Origin: Flavobacterium sp. NRK1
Lineage (GTDB): Bacteria > Bacteroidota > Bacteroidia > Flavobacteriales > Flavobacteriaceae
DNA length: 64,000 bases
Direction: 5' to 3'
NCBI RefSeq assembly: GCF_024054175.1
Contig: NZ_JAMXLA010000001.1
Span: forward strand, 2,296,536-2,360,535
Program-made: the position numbers and the translations under genes
Part shown: positions 1 to 7,908 of the stretch, in pieces
How the letters are laid out: each line of letters starts with the position of its first letter
Numbering within the stretch: position 1 is the first letter of the stretch
The notes under the pieces: generated by a model
What the model was told of the DNA's origin: nothing
The model's database searches: none
The model's input: the letters and a program-made list of their open reading frames with translations, nothing else

Positions 1-114
1 AAAAATAACTTCATAACTGAAATTATTTTCATTCATAACCTTCACGATCCACTGGTGTAATTCTTTTAAAGATTCCTCTTCATTAAGAAGCGGTATTACG
101 ATAGATATATTCAT
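1..114 (-). CDS. Family 2 glycosyltransferase (N-terminal part only)
   Basis: The gene runs off the left edge, so only the first 38 residues are visible, starting at an ATG at 114. They begin MNISIVIPLLNEEESLKEL, the opening beta strand and NEEE motif of GT2 (GT-A fold) enzymes of the dolichyl-phosphate mannose synthase type, which move a sugar from a nucleotide-sugar to a lipid carrier at the membrane. Its start codon directly follows the stop codon of the DUF4199 gene, so the two are probably translated from one mRNA. The acceptor and sugar cannot be told from this fragment. Confidence 0.8.
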   Translation of the reverse strand, partial: MNISIVIPLLNEEESLKELHQWIVKVMNENNFSYEVIF

Positions 115-681
115 TTAGTTAAAGGCTCCCGGGTTGTCTTTTTTAACAATAGCTCCTACTATTAATGAAATGATAAGACCTATAAAGGCATAAATTAGAA
201 TTGAGAAAGGTATCATTACATAAGGTTTTGTAAATATCTCTGTCATTTTTAGTGCCATTTTCATGCCTTCAGCAGTCATGCCTGGCTGGGCGGCTAAAGA
301 AACTTTAGTTTGCTCCAGTATTTGTGTTTTAGCTTCCGGTATAATAATGTAGAATAATGAAGTGGTAATTGATGAAACAGCTGCAGCTATTACAGATACT
401 GAAACGCCAGCTTTTAAAGATTCACCAAAAGATATATAACCTCCGTTAATTTTGTTTTTGTAATTGTTGCACGCAAGCAAAATAAAAAGAAAAGGGAATA
501 AAATGTTATTAAACAAAAACATAATTACACCAATCATTTTATTTTCAGCTGAATTAAGTCCGAAAGCATAAGATATAATAAATTCGACAAATAAAATTAG
601 ACCAAATGTGATACCATAGGGTAGTGTTGACTTTGCTAATGAAGGCTTTTTTACAATTTCTGTATTTTCCATGTTTTCCAT
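115..681 (-). CDS. DUF4199 family membrane protein
   Basis: About 188 residues with four hydrophobic segments (near residues 20-40, 50-67, 85-110 and 155-180), a conserved-looking SFGESLKAG stretch between segments 2 and 3, and a lysine-rich C-terminus. This matches the DUF4199 family of Bacteroidetes inner-membrane proteins, whose function is unknown. I chose the ATG at 681 (MENMENTEIVKK) over a longer upstream reading frame because a TATATTTG promoter element at 711-718 lies just upstream. The gene abuts the family 2 glycosyltransferase gene, suggesting a shared role in envelope lipid or sugar metabolism. Confidence 0.75.
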   Translation of the reverse strand: MENMENTEIVKKPSLAKSTLPYGITFGLILFVEFIISYAFGLNSAENKMIGVIMFLFNNILFPFLFILLACNNYKNKINGGYISFGESLKAGVSVSVIAAAVSSITTSLFYIIIPEAKTQILEQTKVSLAAQPGMTAEGMKMALKMTEIFTKPYVMIPFSILIYAFIGLIISLIVGAIVKKDNPGAFN

Positions 682-710
682 TTTTTGATTTGGTTGGTTA
701 AAATAATTCA

Positions 711-718
711 CAAATATA
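711..718 (-). promoter_or_regulatory. -7 promoter element (TATATTTG) of the DUF4199/glycosyltransferase operon
   Basis: A perfect TAnnTTTG element of the Bacteroidetes sigma-ABfr type on the minus strand, 30 bases before the chosen start of the DUF4199 gene. No clear TTG at the -33 position was seen. Confidence 0.45.
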
Positions 719-784
719 CTAATTACACTTTTATCAGTCGCTAAAAATACAGATGTGTTACACTGAAAAAAAATAAAGTAAGTG

Positions 785-814
785 TTTGATATTAAAAAAA
801 TAATTGTAATTTTG
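785..814 (+). promoter_or_regulatory. Promoter of rpmE2 (TTTG - 18 bp - TAATTTTG)
   Basis: TTTG at 785-788 and TAATTTTG at 807-814 are separated by 18 bases, within the 17-23 bp spacing reported for flavobacterial promoters. It points toward the L31 gene and predicts a leader of about 100 bases. Confidence 0.6.
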
Positions 815-921
815 CACACTCAAATAAAAAGTTTAAAAAACAAAAAGCTGCACATTGTTTACACCTTTCGTAATGAAAGCTTCAAAATGAGGTATAGCCA
901 AAACAATAAAAATTTATCAAA

Positions 922-1173
922 ATGAAAAAAGGTATTCACCCGGAAAATTACAGATTAGTTGCATTTAAAGACATGTCTAACGACGAAGTTTTTATTACTA
1001 AATCTACTGCTGACACAAAAGAAACAATTGTACACGAAGGTGTTGAATACCCTGTAGTGAAAATGGAGATATCAAGAACTTCTCACCCTTTCTATACTGG
1101 TAAATCTAAACTTATCGATACTGCAGGACGTATTGACAAGTTCAAAACTAAATATGCTAAATTCAGCAAATAA
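922..1173 (+). CDS. rpmE2: 50S ribosomal protein L31, type B
   Basis: An 83-residue protein starting [20 protein letters not shown], with the HPFYTGKSK block and lysine-rich tail of type B L31 (RpmE2). L31 sits at the interface of the ribosomal subunits. The zinc-binding cysteine pairs of classical L31 are absent: there is no cysteine at all, so this is the zinc-free paralogue class. The length is normal for the family. The gene is monocistronic: it has its own promoter about 110 bases upstream and a hairpin terminator just downstream. The roughly 100-base leader is long for such a small gene and may carry regulation. Confidence 0.97.
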   Translation: MKKGIHPENYRLVAFKDMSNDEVFITKSTADTKETIVHEGVEYPVVKMEISRTSHPFYTGKSKLIDTAGRIDKFKTKYAKFSK

Positions 1174-1196
1174 TTGCAGGATTTTAATCATACAGA

Positions 1197-1226
1197 AAAG
1201 CCTTCCTTTCGGAGGGCTTTTTTATT
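1197..1226 (+). terminator. Intrinsic terminator after rpmE2
   Basis: A 7-bp stem (GCCTTCC / GGAGGGC with one G-T pair) around a TTTC loop, followed by a run of T. Confidence 0.85.
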
Positions 1227-1260
1227 TTAATACAGTTTAATTTTTTAGTTTTAAACTTTG

Positions 1261-1268
1261 TAACTTTG
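1261..1268 (+). promoter_or_regulatory. -7 promoter element (TAACTTTG) of the GlmU-like gene
   Basis: A TAnnTTTG match 26 bases before the start codon of the downstream gene; the -33 element is unclear. Confidence 0.4.
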
Positions 1269-1294
1269 AGACTTTATAACATACAAACTATAAA

Positions 1295-2473
1295 ATGAAT
1301 TACATTCTCTTTGACGGAACAGTGCGCAATGCCCTGCTTCCTTTTACCTATACAAGGCCTGTAGCCGATATTCGTGTGGGTATACTTACTATTCGTGAAA
1401 AATGGGAAAAATACCTTGGCTATACTACCACAACTTTAACTGAGGAATATCTTATGGAAAAATTCCCAATGGTAGAAATGGAAGAGAATGTAATGATAAA
1501 TGCTTCTTTTCTGCCTAATGAGGTTTTAGCTGAAATGGTAATGGCTCTTGAAGCTAACCAGGCTATTTTTCAGGGAGAAGATGTTATTGCATTTTACACA
1601 CAGGATACGCAGGAAGAAGTAGATTTTGATACTTACGAAATTATAGAATTTACAGAGGAATGCCTTAGGATTGAAAACCCGTGGGATATTTTCCAGAAAA
1701 ATGATGCTGCTATTCGTGAAGATTTTGAACTTTTAACTGAAGGACGTTCTTCCGAGCCTATTCCTTCAAGCGTAAATGTAATTAATCCCGAAAATGTATT
1801 TATAGAAGAAGGAGCTAAGCTTGAGTTTGTTACCCTTAATGCTTCTACAGGGCCTATTTATATTGGTAAAAATTCCGAGATAATGGAAAACTCGGTTATT
1901 CGCGGCCCGTTTGCTTTGTGTGAAGAAGCCCAGGTTAAACTGGCTGCAAAAGTGTATGGGGCAACAACAGTTGGTCCGCATAGCAGGATTGGTGGGGAGG
2001 TAAGCAATTCGGTATTATTTGGTTACTCTAATAAGGGGCACGATGGCTTTTTAGGTAATTCGGTATTGGGTGAATGGTGCAACCTTGGTGCTGACACCAA
2101 TAATTCTAACCTTAAAAATAATTACGAAGAGGTTAAATTATGGAGCTTTGAAAAAGAAGGTTTCGTAAAAACAGGTCTTCAGTTTTGCGGCCTTATGATG
2201 GGCGACCATAGTAAATCGGGTATTAATACCATGTTTAATACAGGTACGGTAGTAGGGGTAAGTGCTAACATTTTTGGGAGTGGCTTCCCCCGCAATTTTG
2301 TACCAAGTTTTTCATGGGGCGGGGCTTCAGGCTTTACTACCTATGTTACTAAAAAAGCTTTTGAAACTGCTAAAATTGTAATGGCCCGACGTAATGTTGA
2401 GTTTACTCCGGAAGATGCTGCTATTATGGAGCACATATTTGAAGAAAGCAAAAAATGGAGAAAAGACGATTAA
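1295..2473 (+). CDS. GlmU-like sugar nucleotidyltransferase/acyltransferase family protein
   Basis: 392 residues. The N-terminal part (MNYILFDGTVRNALLPFTYTRP) matches the Bacteroidetes GlmU-like family, predicted to act in UDP-GlcNAc synthesis. Residues about 170-360 form a left-handed beta helix of short repeats (VFIEEGAKLEFVTLNAS, IYIGKNSEIMENSVIRGP) as in hexapeptide acyltransferases. The GxGTxM nucleotide-binding signature of classical GlmU is not visible, so substrate use may differ. A nuclease gene follows after 17 bases and may be co-transcribed. Assignment to the family is solid; the exact reaction is inferred. Confidence 0.8.
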   Translation: MNYILFDGTVRNALLPFTYTRPVADIRVGILTIREKWEKYLGYTTTTLTEEYLMEKFPMVEMEENVMINASFLPNEVLAEMVMALEANQAIFQGEDVIAFYTQDTQEEVDFDTYEIIEFTEECLRIENPWDIFQKNDAAIREDFELLTEGRSSEPIPSSVNVINPENVFIEEGAKLEFVTLNASTGPIYIGKNSEIMENSVIRGPFALCEEAQVKLAAKVYGATTVGPHSRIGGEVSNSVLFGYSNKGHDGFLGNSVLGEWCNLGADTNNSNLKNNYEEVKLWSFEKEGFVKTGLQFCGLMMGDHSKSGINTMFNTGTVVGVSANIFGSGFPRNFVPSFSWGGASGFTTYVTKKAFETAKIVMARRNVEFTPEDAAIMEHIFEESKKWRKDD

Positions 2474-2490
2474 TGTAACGATTTAAGAAG

Positions 2491-3081
2491 TTGACAAAAC
2501 GTAAAAAACAATCAAAATATACTATAGGAAGCCTGCTTTTTTTGCTGGCTTTCTGTTTTTATATGGTCTATGGCCCGGGAAGGCATAGGCAAGGTAAACC
2601 TGATAATCCTAAAACTGAAAATAATGCTGTAAAAGTAGATACTGCTATAGTAGAACAATTTGTGGGAAAAGTTACTGGCATTAAAGATGGTGATACTTTT
2701 GAGGTGCTTTATAACGGGGAACCGGAAAGAATACGACTTTCAGATATCGATGCGCCCGAAAGTGCCCAGCCATTTGGACAGGCAGCAAAAAAGTATGCTT
2801 CAAAATTGTGTTTTGGTAAAACCGTAACGGTTATGCCTCAAAAAAAGAGAGATCAGTACGGACGCATATTGGGTACTGTTTTTGTTGACGAGACTATTAA
2901 TGTTAATGCCGAGCTTGTAAAAGCAGGCTATGCATGGCGTTATAAATATTCGCCGAATAAAGATCTTAAAGCTTTAGAAGATAAGGCGCGTTATACACAT
3001 GCAGGATTATGGCAGGATGAAAAGCCTGTTGATCCGTGGCAATGGAGAAAACAGCACAAAAGCACTTACTCCCGCAAATAG
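2491..3081 (+). CDS. Membrane-anchored or secreted thermonuclease-family (SNase-like) nuclease
   Basis: 196 residues with an N-terminal hydrophobic anchor (about residues 12-24) and a staphylococcal-nuclease OB fold at about 52-185. Catalytic-type residues are visible: D..DTFEV near 65-70, IRLSDIDAPES near 83-93, and RDQYGRILG near 122-130. Such enzymes cut DNA or RNA in a calcium-dependent way outside the cytoplasm. The only start that keeps the anchor is TTG at 2491, preceded by a purine-rich AAGAAG; the first downstream ATG would cut into the hydrophobic segment. It follows the GlmU-like gene by 17 bases and ends at a strong terminator. Confidence 0.85.
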   Translation: MTKRKKQSKYTIGSLLFLLAFCFYMVYGPGRHRQGKPDNPKTENNAVKVDTAIVEQFVGKVTGIKDGDTFEVLYNGEPERIRLSDIDAPESAQPFGQAAKKYASKLCFGKTVTVMPQKKRDQYGRILGTVFVDETINVNAELVKAGYAWRYKYSPNKDLKALEDKARYTHAGLWQDEKPVDPWQWRKQHKSTYSRK

Positions 3082-3093
3082 TATAAATAAAAC

Positions 3094-3120
3094 GAGGTGC
3101 AAATCAGCACCTCATTTTAT
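3094..3120 (+). terminator. Intrinsic terminator after the nuclease gene
   Basis: Perfect 7-bp stem GAGGTGC / GCACCTC with a 6-base loop followed by ATTTTAT. It lies between convergent genes and may serve both. Confidence 0.85.
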
Positions 3121-3127
3121 ATTTAGT

Positions 3128-3574
3128 TTAATCGTCTATCCTCAAAAATTTGCCATTGGTATCAAATTCCAGTTCTGTACCGTTAGATAATTCAATATCA
3201 TATCCGGCGTGTTTCTTGTCTATCTGTACCACACCTTGTCCTTTATAATTTGATGATATATAGTTGTTTATTGCTGTAGGTATTACAGATACAGGTAATG
3301 CATTGTGGTTACCGTCTATTTCTTTCCAGTTGCCTTTTTCATCAAACTCTATTTCTGTGCCGTTAGAAAGTACTGTTTCATAATCTATATCAAACATTTC
3401 TTTATCCATTTTGGCAGCCGTTACGGTTTGATCTTTAAAATGCTGTTTGATAAAATTTTGTGCTGCTGCAGGCAGTTCTGCCGCAGATATTTTCTTATCC
3501 TGTGCACTTACCGATAATCCGGTAAATAAAGCTGTTATAGCTAAAAGTGTTGCAAAACGATTTTTAATTTTCAT
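3128..3574 (-). CDS. Secreted PepSY-like (DUF2874) protein
   Basis: 148 residues with a signal peptide ending near SVSAQ (residue 24). Two PepSY-like half repeats follow, each with the pattern D-x-ELSNGTE-x-EFD-x-x-G (about 65-90 and 125-145), as in the DUF2874/PepSY-like family of Bacteroidetes periplasmic proteins related in fold to BLIP. The biochemical role is unknown; such proteins are often controlled by an adjacent two-component system. The gene lies 81 bases downstream of the histidine kinase gene on the same strand, and a 16-bp sequence also found upstream of the response regulator gene precedes it. A paralogue is encoded at the other end of the module. Confidence 0.8.
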   Translation of the reverse strand: MKIKNRFATLLAITALFTGLSVSAQDKKISAAELPAAAQNFIKQHFKDQTVTAAKMDKEMFDIDYETVLSNGTEIEFDEKGNWKEIDGNHNALPVSVIPTAINNYISSNYKGQGVVQIDKKHAGYDIELSNGTELEFDTNGKFLRIDD

Positions 3575-3619
3575 TACAATATTTTTAAAGTTTCTTATAC
3601 AAACCTATAACCTGAATCT

Positions 3620-3635
3620 GGAAACATTTAGGAAT
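3620..3635 (-). promoter_or_regulatory. Candidate response-regulator binding site, copy 1
   Basis: On the plus strand the site reads GGAAACATTTAGGAAT, identical to 5657-5672. Read on the minus strand, TTCC occurs twice exactly 11 bp apart, the arrangement typical of OmpR/PhoB-type tandem sites. It lies 46 bases upstream of the PepSY-like start at 3574. Confidence 0.5.
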
Positions 3636-3655
3636 GTACGCTGGCTTTTAAGTTT

Positions 3656-4921
3656 TTAAGGAAAAATTATCTTAAAGATGTGATTTCCGTTATATGAATA
3701 AGTAACAGATAATTTATAATTAGTGACTATAGAGTTAACAATGGAAAGTCCTAACCCTGTTGAATGCTCATTATTACCATCTCTGTAAAAACGTTTAAAA
3801 ACATACTCAGGATTTAGTGCTTTATTATGTCCGGTATTTATTATGCTGATACTTTTATTTTCTATCTTAATAGACACTGTACCGCCTGAATGGTTATGAA
3901 CTATAGCGTTTTTGAGTAAATTGCTAATTAGGGTTATGGCAAGCCCTCTGTTCATAGTAAAATTTAACCCTGCAGAGTTATCTATAGTTATGTTTATGTC
4001 TTTATAATTTGCAAGATCTGTATAATCTTCTGTAAGCTGTAGCAGTAACTCATTAAAATTAATACTTTCTTCTTCGGCATATTGCCTGTTTTCAATTTTA
4101 GAAAGCATAAGTAATGATTTGTTTAGCCTTACAAGTCTGTTTAGGGTATCGCTTATTTTTCCTAATTCCATCATTTGCTCTTCAGGCAGGCTATTGTTTT
4201 CTGCAAAAAGCTCAAGCTTATTAAGGCTTACCGCTAAAGGTGTTTGCAGCTCGTGCGATGCGTTTTCAATAAATTGTTTCTGACTGCTGTAAATTTCTTC
4301 GTTTCGTTTAAGCATGCTTTCAAGTTCGTGGCCCAGAACTTTAAATTCTTCCACAGGTGAGGCAGGTGCTTTAAAAGCGGCTCCGGCTCCAATCCGGAAA
4401 TGTTTTAGCCTGTCAAGCATCTGGTAAAACGATTTCCATACTTTACGTAATATGATATGGTTTAATAAGGCTATGCTTATTACCAGCATTATATAAAGGG
4501 CTATAAGTGCAGTAAGAAGGTCTTCGAGTAATTCATCTTCCTCTACCATAGAGGCACGTATTGTAAGCAGATGCGGATTTCCATGAGCATCATTAAATAC
4601 AGTCTTAAGAAGCCTTACAGGTTCATCGTCATCATCATATTCCATAAATTCAAAAGTGTTTATGAATTTATCTTTATAATCATAATCACCTTTGGGTAAT
4701 GGTTTTATAGTAAATTGATTAATGCCGTATTCCGGGGTATTCAGTATTTTTTCGTTGGCAAATGCTTCCCGGGTAATAAGAATCTTAGAGTTTTTAAGTC
4801 CGTCATCTATATTATCATATACTTCTTCCAGCATTACGGCGTAAAATAATCCTGCCCATACCGCTATAACCCCCAAAAGGGCAATAACAAGATAGCGGAG
4901 TGTATAGTTGCGCAGTTTCAT
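3656..4921 (-). CDS. Sensor histidine kinase
   Basis: 421 residues. Two membrane helices (about 10-31 and 133-156) frame a periplasmic sensor region of roughly 100 residues rich in acidic residues (EYDDDDEP near 94-101). The phosphoacceptor is H223 in ASHELQTPLA. The ATPase domain shows the N box (NLLKNAIVHN) and a G box (STGLGLSIV). It receives a signal outside the inner membrane and phosphorylates the regulator encoded upstream. Its ATG overlaps the regulator stop by one base (TAATG), so translation is probably coupled. The ligand is unknown; the flanking secreted PepSY-like proteins are obvious candidates as targets or co-sensors. Confidence 0.93.
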   Translation of the reverse strand: MKLRNYTLRYLVIALLGVIAVWAGLFYAVMLEEVYDNIDDGLKNSKILITREAFANEKILNTPEYGINQFTIKPLPKGDYDYKDKFINTFEFMEYDDDDEPVRLLKTVFNDAHGNPHLLTIRASMVEEDELLEDLLTALIALYIMLVISIALLNHIILRKVWKSFYQMLDRLKHFRIGAGAAFKAPASPVEEFKVLGHELESMLKRNEEIYSSQKQFIENASHELQTPLAVSLNKLELFAENNSLPEEQMMELGKISDTLNRLVRLNKSLLMLSKIENRQYAEEESINFNELLLQLTEDYTDLANYKDINITIDNSAGLNFTMNRGLAITLISNLLKNAIVHNHSGGTVSIKIENKSISIINTGHNKALNPEYVFKRFYRDGNNEHSTGLGLSIVNSIVTNYKLSVTYSYNGNHIFKIIFP

Positions 4922-5592
4922 TAACTCATTTTGTATCCCATGCCATATACAGCCTGTATATCAACTTCGGCATTGGCCTCTTTTAATTTTTTACGTAGAT
5001 TTTTTATCTGAGAATATACAAAGTCAAGATTATCAGCCTGATCTATATAGTCGCCCCATACCGACTCTGCAAGAGCAGTTTTATTGATCAGTCGGTTTGG
5101 ATTTATTATGAAATAATATAGAAGGTCAAACTCTTTACGGTTTAATACCATATCTATACCGTTTACTACTACAGTTCGTTGTTCGGGAGAAAGTTTAAGA
5201 TTGTTCCACGTAATGGTAGTGTCACCGTCATGGTTTTTTCTTCGTATTGCCGATTTAATACGGGCATGCAGTTCGGCAAGGTGAAAAGGTTTGGCAAGAT
5301 AATCATCAGCACCAAGATCGAGTCCGTTTACTTTATCATCAACGGCATCTTTTGCAGAAATAATAATAACAGCTTCTTTTTTGCCAAGGCTTTTTAACTC
5401 GCGCAGTAAATCAAGTCCGCTGCCGTTGGGCAGCATAATATCTATAAGTACGCAATCATAATCATAAGACCCTATTTTGTCTATACCGGAAATATAATCA
5501 TTAGCCGTTTCTACAATATACTTTTCTTTTTCGAGAGATTCACGGATAACCTCTCTAAGGCCTTGCTCATCTTCTATGATCAGGATTTTCAT
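4921..5592 (-). CDS. OmpR-family response regulator
   Basis: About 223 residues. The receiver domain (1-120) has the acidic pocket ED (8-9), phospho-acceptor D51 in LIDIMLPNGSG and the conserved lysine in DYLAKPF. A winged-helix DNA-binding domain follows (about 125-220, ending VQAVYGMGYKMS-like). The ATG at 5592 (MKILIIEDEQG) is preferred to a start 27 bases further upstream. It is the first gene of a coupled pair with the sensor kinase. The 16-bp sequence at 5657-5672, 65 bases upstream, is repeated upstream of the first PepSY-like gene, which suggests autoregulation plus control of that gene. Confidence 0.94.
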   Translation of the reverse strand: MKILIIEDEQGLREVIRESLEKEKYIVETANDYISGIDKIGSYDYDCVLIDIMLPNGSGLDLLRELKSLGKKEAVIIISAKDAVDDKVNGLDLGADDYLAKPFHLAELHARIKSAIRRKNHDGDTTITWNNLKLSPEQRTVVVNGIDMVLNRKEFDLLYYFIINPNRLINKTALAESVWGDYIDQADNLDFVYSQIKNLRKKLKEANAEVDIQAVYGMGYKMS

Positions 5593-5656
5593 AGTTTTGC
5601 TTTGCTTTTTGTATATCAAATATACCGATTAAGCCAGCAAGGTAATATTGAATTTT

Positions 5657-5672
5657 GGAAACATTTAGGAAT
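5657..5672 (-). promoter_or_regulatory. Candidate response-regulator binding site, copy 2
   Basis: Exact 16-bp copy of 3620-3635 in the same orientation relative to the gene it precedes, between the stop of the second PepSY-like gene (5676) and the regulator start (5592). Confidence 0.5.
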
Positions 5673-5675
5673 AAT

Positions 5676-6110
5676 CTAATAATTGCCAACTACCAAAGTG
5701 CCCTGCGCGTCAAATTTTAGTTTAACGGCATTGCCGTTGCTTAATGCCAGCCTACATTCAGAATTGCATCTTTCAATTCGGGTAACAGCTTCATTGGCGT
5801 GGTTAGCTTTTATATATTCTACAATTGGCTTGTCAAGAAATTTATAAGGAACGGGCTTACCCTTTCCATCTACAAGGGTCCAGATACCTTTTTCAGAAAA
5901 CTGAATAAGTGTTTTATCATTAAGCACTATTTCATAAATAGTACTAATATCATCTGTTGCGCGTACCGCATGGTTAAACGGACTTCTGAAGTAAGAAGCA
6001 AGAAATGAACGGGCTTTAGATGGAATTTCAGATCTGTAAACGGTTTCCTGTTGTGCCTGCATAGTTAGTGTGCAGGCAAATAATGCAATGGCAGATAGTA
6101 ATGTTTTCAT
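5676..6110 (-). CDS. Secreted PepSY-like (DUF2874) protein, second copy
   Basis: 144 residues: signal peptide MKTLLSAIALFACTLTMQAQ, then a PepSY-like fold with IYEIVLNDKTLIQFSEKGIW (about 65-84) and CRLALSNGNAVKLKFDAQG (about 117-135). It has one pair of cysteines (near 114 and 118) not present in the 3128-3574 paralogue, which could form a disulfide outside the cytoplasm. It lies directly upstream of the response regulator gene on the same strand, with 83 bases between, so read-through into the two-component genes is possible. Function unknown. Confidence 0.75.
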   Translation of the reverse strand: MKTLLSAIALFACTLTMQAQQETVYRSEIPSKARSFLASYFRSPFNHAVRATDDISTIYEIVLNDKTLIQFSEKGIWTLVDGKGKPVPYKFLDKPIVEYIKANHANEAVTRIERCNSECRLALSNGNAVKLKFDAQGTLVVGNY

Positions 6111-6219
6111 ATTTCAGCAATTTTGGTTTTCCTAAGTTACCAAAAAAAAGTATTGCCTTATATGTTTTATGATTTATTTAGATGGATATAAGAAACTTTA
6201 ACTTTTAATTGAATCAGGA

Positions 6220-7821
6220 TCAGGATTTTTTTACACGTTTTAAAACCAGTAAATTTAAAGGGTTTATGCCCAGTCCCGATATATTTTTATGTGTAAAGCG
6301 CGATGCCTTATCATAAAAAAGTGGTACTACAGGAGCTTCTTCTATCATAAGCGCATCCATTTCTTTATAAAGTGCATGCCTTTTTTTATCGTCGGTTTCT
6401 AAAAAGGCAGCTTCATAAAGCCTGTCAAACTTCTCATTTTTAAAATGGGTATAGTTAGGGCCTCCCGGCGAAAAGTTTTTACTGTAAAATAGCGAAAGAT
6501 AATTTTCTGCATCAGGGTAATCTGCTATCCAGCTGGCTTTAAAAAATGATACTTTTCCGGTAGATATAGATTGCGTAAGTGTTGACGGCGGATTAACATC
6601 TATCTCTACAGTAAGCCCGATTTTTTGCCATTCACGCTGTAGGTATTCTGCAATATCCAGATAAGAAGCACTTGTACTCATTTGTATTTTAGGAGAGCTG
6701 TCTCCGGTTTGTGTTTTGTATTCAGTTACCAGCTCGCGTGCTTTTTTAATATTATAATCATATCCTTTAGCTCCAAAACCACCAAGCCCGTTAGGTATCA
6801 TGCCGCTTGTGGCAGGTGTTCCCATACAGTTGCGCAAAAAGAGTATCATTTTTGAGCGGTTAAAACCATAATTAAGTGCCTGGCGTATGCGCTTGTCTTT
6901 AACGGCTTTATCTGCACCATCAAGCCTGAAACCCATATATTCGGTATTCAGGTAAGGCCCGGTAATCATTTTAACATCATCACTGTATTTTGGCTGTAGT
7001 TCGCCTTTTGGTGTAAGTATCTCATCTTTATAAGAAGGGTCTAGTCCGGATACGAAATCCAGCTTACCCTGTACGAATTGAAGAAATCCACTTTGTTTAT
7101 CAGGTAAAAAAGTAATAGCAACGGCCTCCATATAAGGAAGCTGAATTCCTTTTTCATCTTTTTCAAAATACAAAGGATTTTTTCGCAGTACGAGTTTTAC
7201 GTTTTCTTCCCATATTTTAAACTGAAAAGGGCCTGTTCCGATTGGATTAGCCCTAAAGTCATAATCTTTTTTATCAAAAGCTTCATGGGGTACCACCGAT
7301 GCATATTCCATAGTTAGCAGTCCCAAAAATGCTGGAAAGGTTTTAGTAAGTTTTATTTCTAAAACCGAATCGTTTACGGCTTTAAAATCATCTACATTTT
7401 GCAGGATCCATCCTCCGGGGGCGGCTACATTTTCGTCGCGCAGTCGGTTTAGGCTGTATTCAAAATCACTTGCTTTCACTGTTCGTGTACTATCGATTCC
7501 AAACAGAATGTTTTTATGAAAATACACATCATTACGCAGTGTAAACGTATAGGTTTTGCCATCTGGCGAAATTGTCCATGCTTTAGCAATATCGGGTTGT
7601 ATGTTCAGGCTGTCGTCTAATTGTACAAGGCCATTATATAACTGATTGCAAACCCAGATAGAAGGACGTATTTTAGCAAATGCAGGATCTAAAGAGTTAA
7701 CAGCAGCATTTTCGTTATAGCGAAAAACAAGGTTGTCACGGTTTTCTGAATTGGTTTTAGCACAGGAGAAAAAAAATAATATTAAGCAACAAATTGATAT
7801 ATAGTATATTATTGATTTCAT
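6220..7821 (-). CDS. Peptide-type ABC transporter substrate-binding lipoprotein
   Basis: About 533 residues. The signal sequence ends in a lipobox (LFFFSC), so the protein is probably lipid-anchored. The body is a family 5 solute-binding protein (DppA/OppA type): NSLDPAFAKIRPSIWVCNQLYNGL near the N-terminus, PDGKTYTFTLRNDVYFH near 90-110, a NPIGTGPF motif near 195, and a C-terminal EEAPVVPLFYD. These proteins bind oligopeptides or similar solutes. No permease or ATPase gene is adjacent, so its transporter partner is elsewhere, or it acts as an orphan receptor. The ATG at 7821 is preferred over a TTG one codon upstream. Confidence 0.9.
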   Translation of the reverse strand: MKSIIYYISICCLILFFFSCAKTNSENRDNLVFRYNENAAVNSLDPAFAKIRPSIWVCNQLYNGLVQLDDSLNIQPDIAKAWTISPDGKTYTFTLRNDVYFHKNILFGIDSTRTVKASDFEYSLNRLRDENVAAPGGWILQNVDDFKAVNDSVLEIKLTKTFPAFLGLLTMEYASVVPHEAFDKKDYDFRANPIGTGPFQFKIWEENVKLVLRKNPLYFEKDEKGIQLPYMEAVAITFLPDKQSGFLQFVQGKLDFVSGLDPSYKDEILTPKGELQPKYSDDVKMITGPYLNTEYMGFRLDGADKAVKDKRIRQALNYGFNRSKMILFLRNCMGTPATSGMIPNGLGGFGAKGYDYNIKKARELVTEYKTQTGDSSPKIQMSTSASYLDIAEYLQREWQKIGLTVEIDVNPPSTLTQSISTGKVSFFKASWIADYPDAENYLSLFYSKNFSPGGPNYTHFKNEKFDRLYEAAFLETDDKKRHALYKEMDALMIEEAPVVPLFYDKASRFTHKNISGLGINPLNLLVLKRVKKS

Positions 7822-7839
7822 CAAGTCGATTTTTGTGTG

Positions 7840-7847
7840 TAAATTTG
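7840..7847 (+). promoter_or_regulatory. -7 promoter element (TAAATTTG) of mtaB
   Basis: TAnnTTTG match 62 bases upstream of the mtaB start, in the divergent gap with the solute-binding lipoprotein gene. Confidence 0.4.
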
Positions 7848-7908
7848 CAACCTCTTTTTAAAAGGGGTAAATATAATTAAAGTTACTACTTTAAAAGTAG
7901 CTTATACA

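Noticed and set aside
1766..1981. 71-residue open frame opposite the GlmU-like gene
   Set aside because: Antisense shadow within a conserved beta-helix region.
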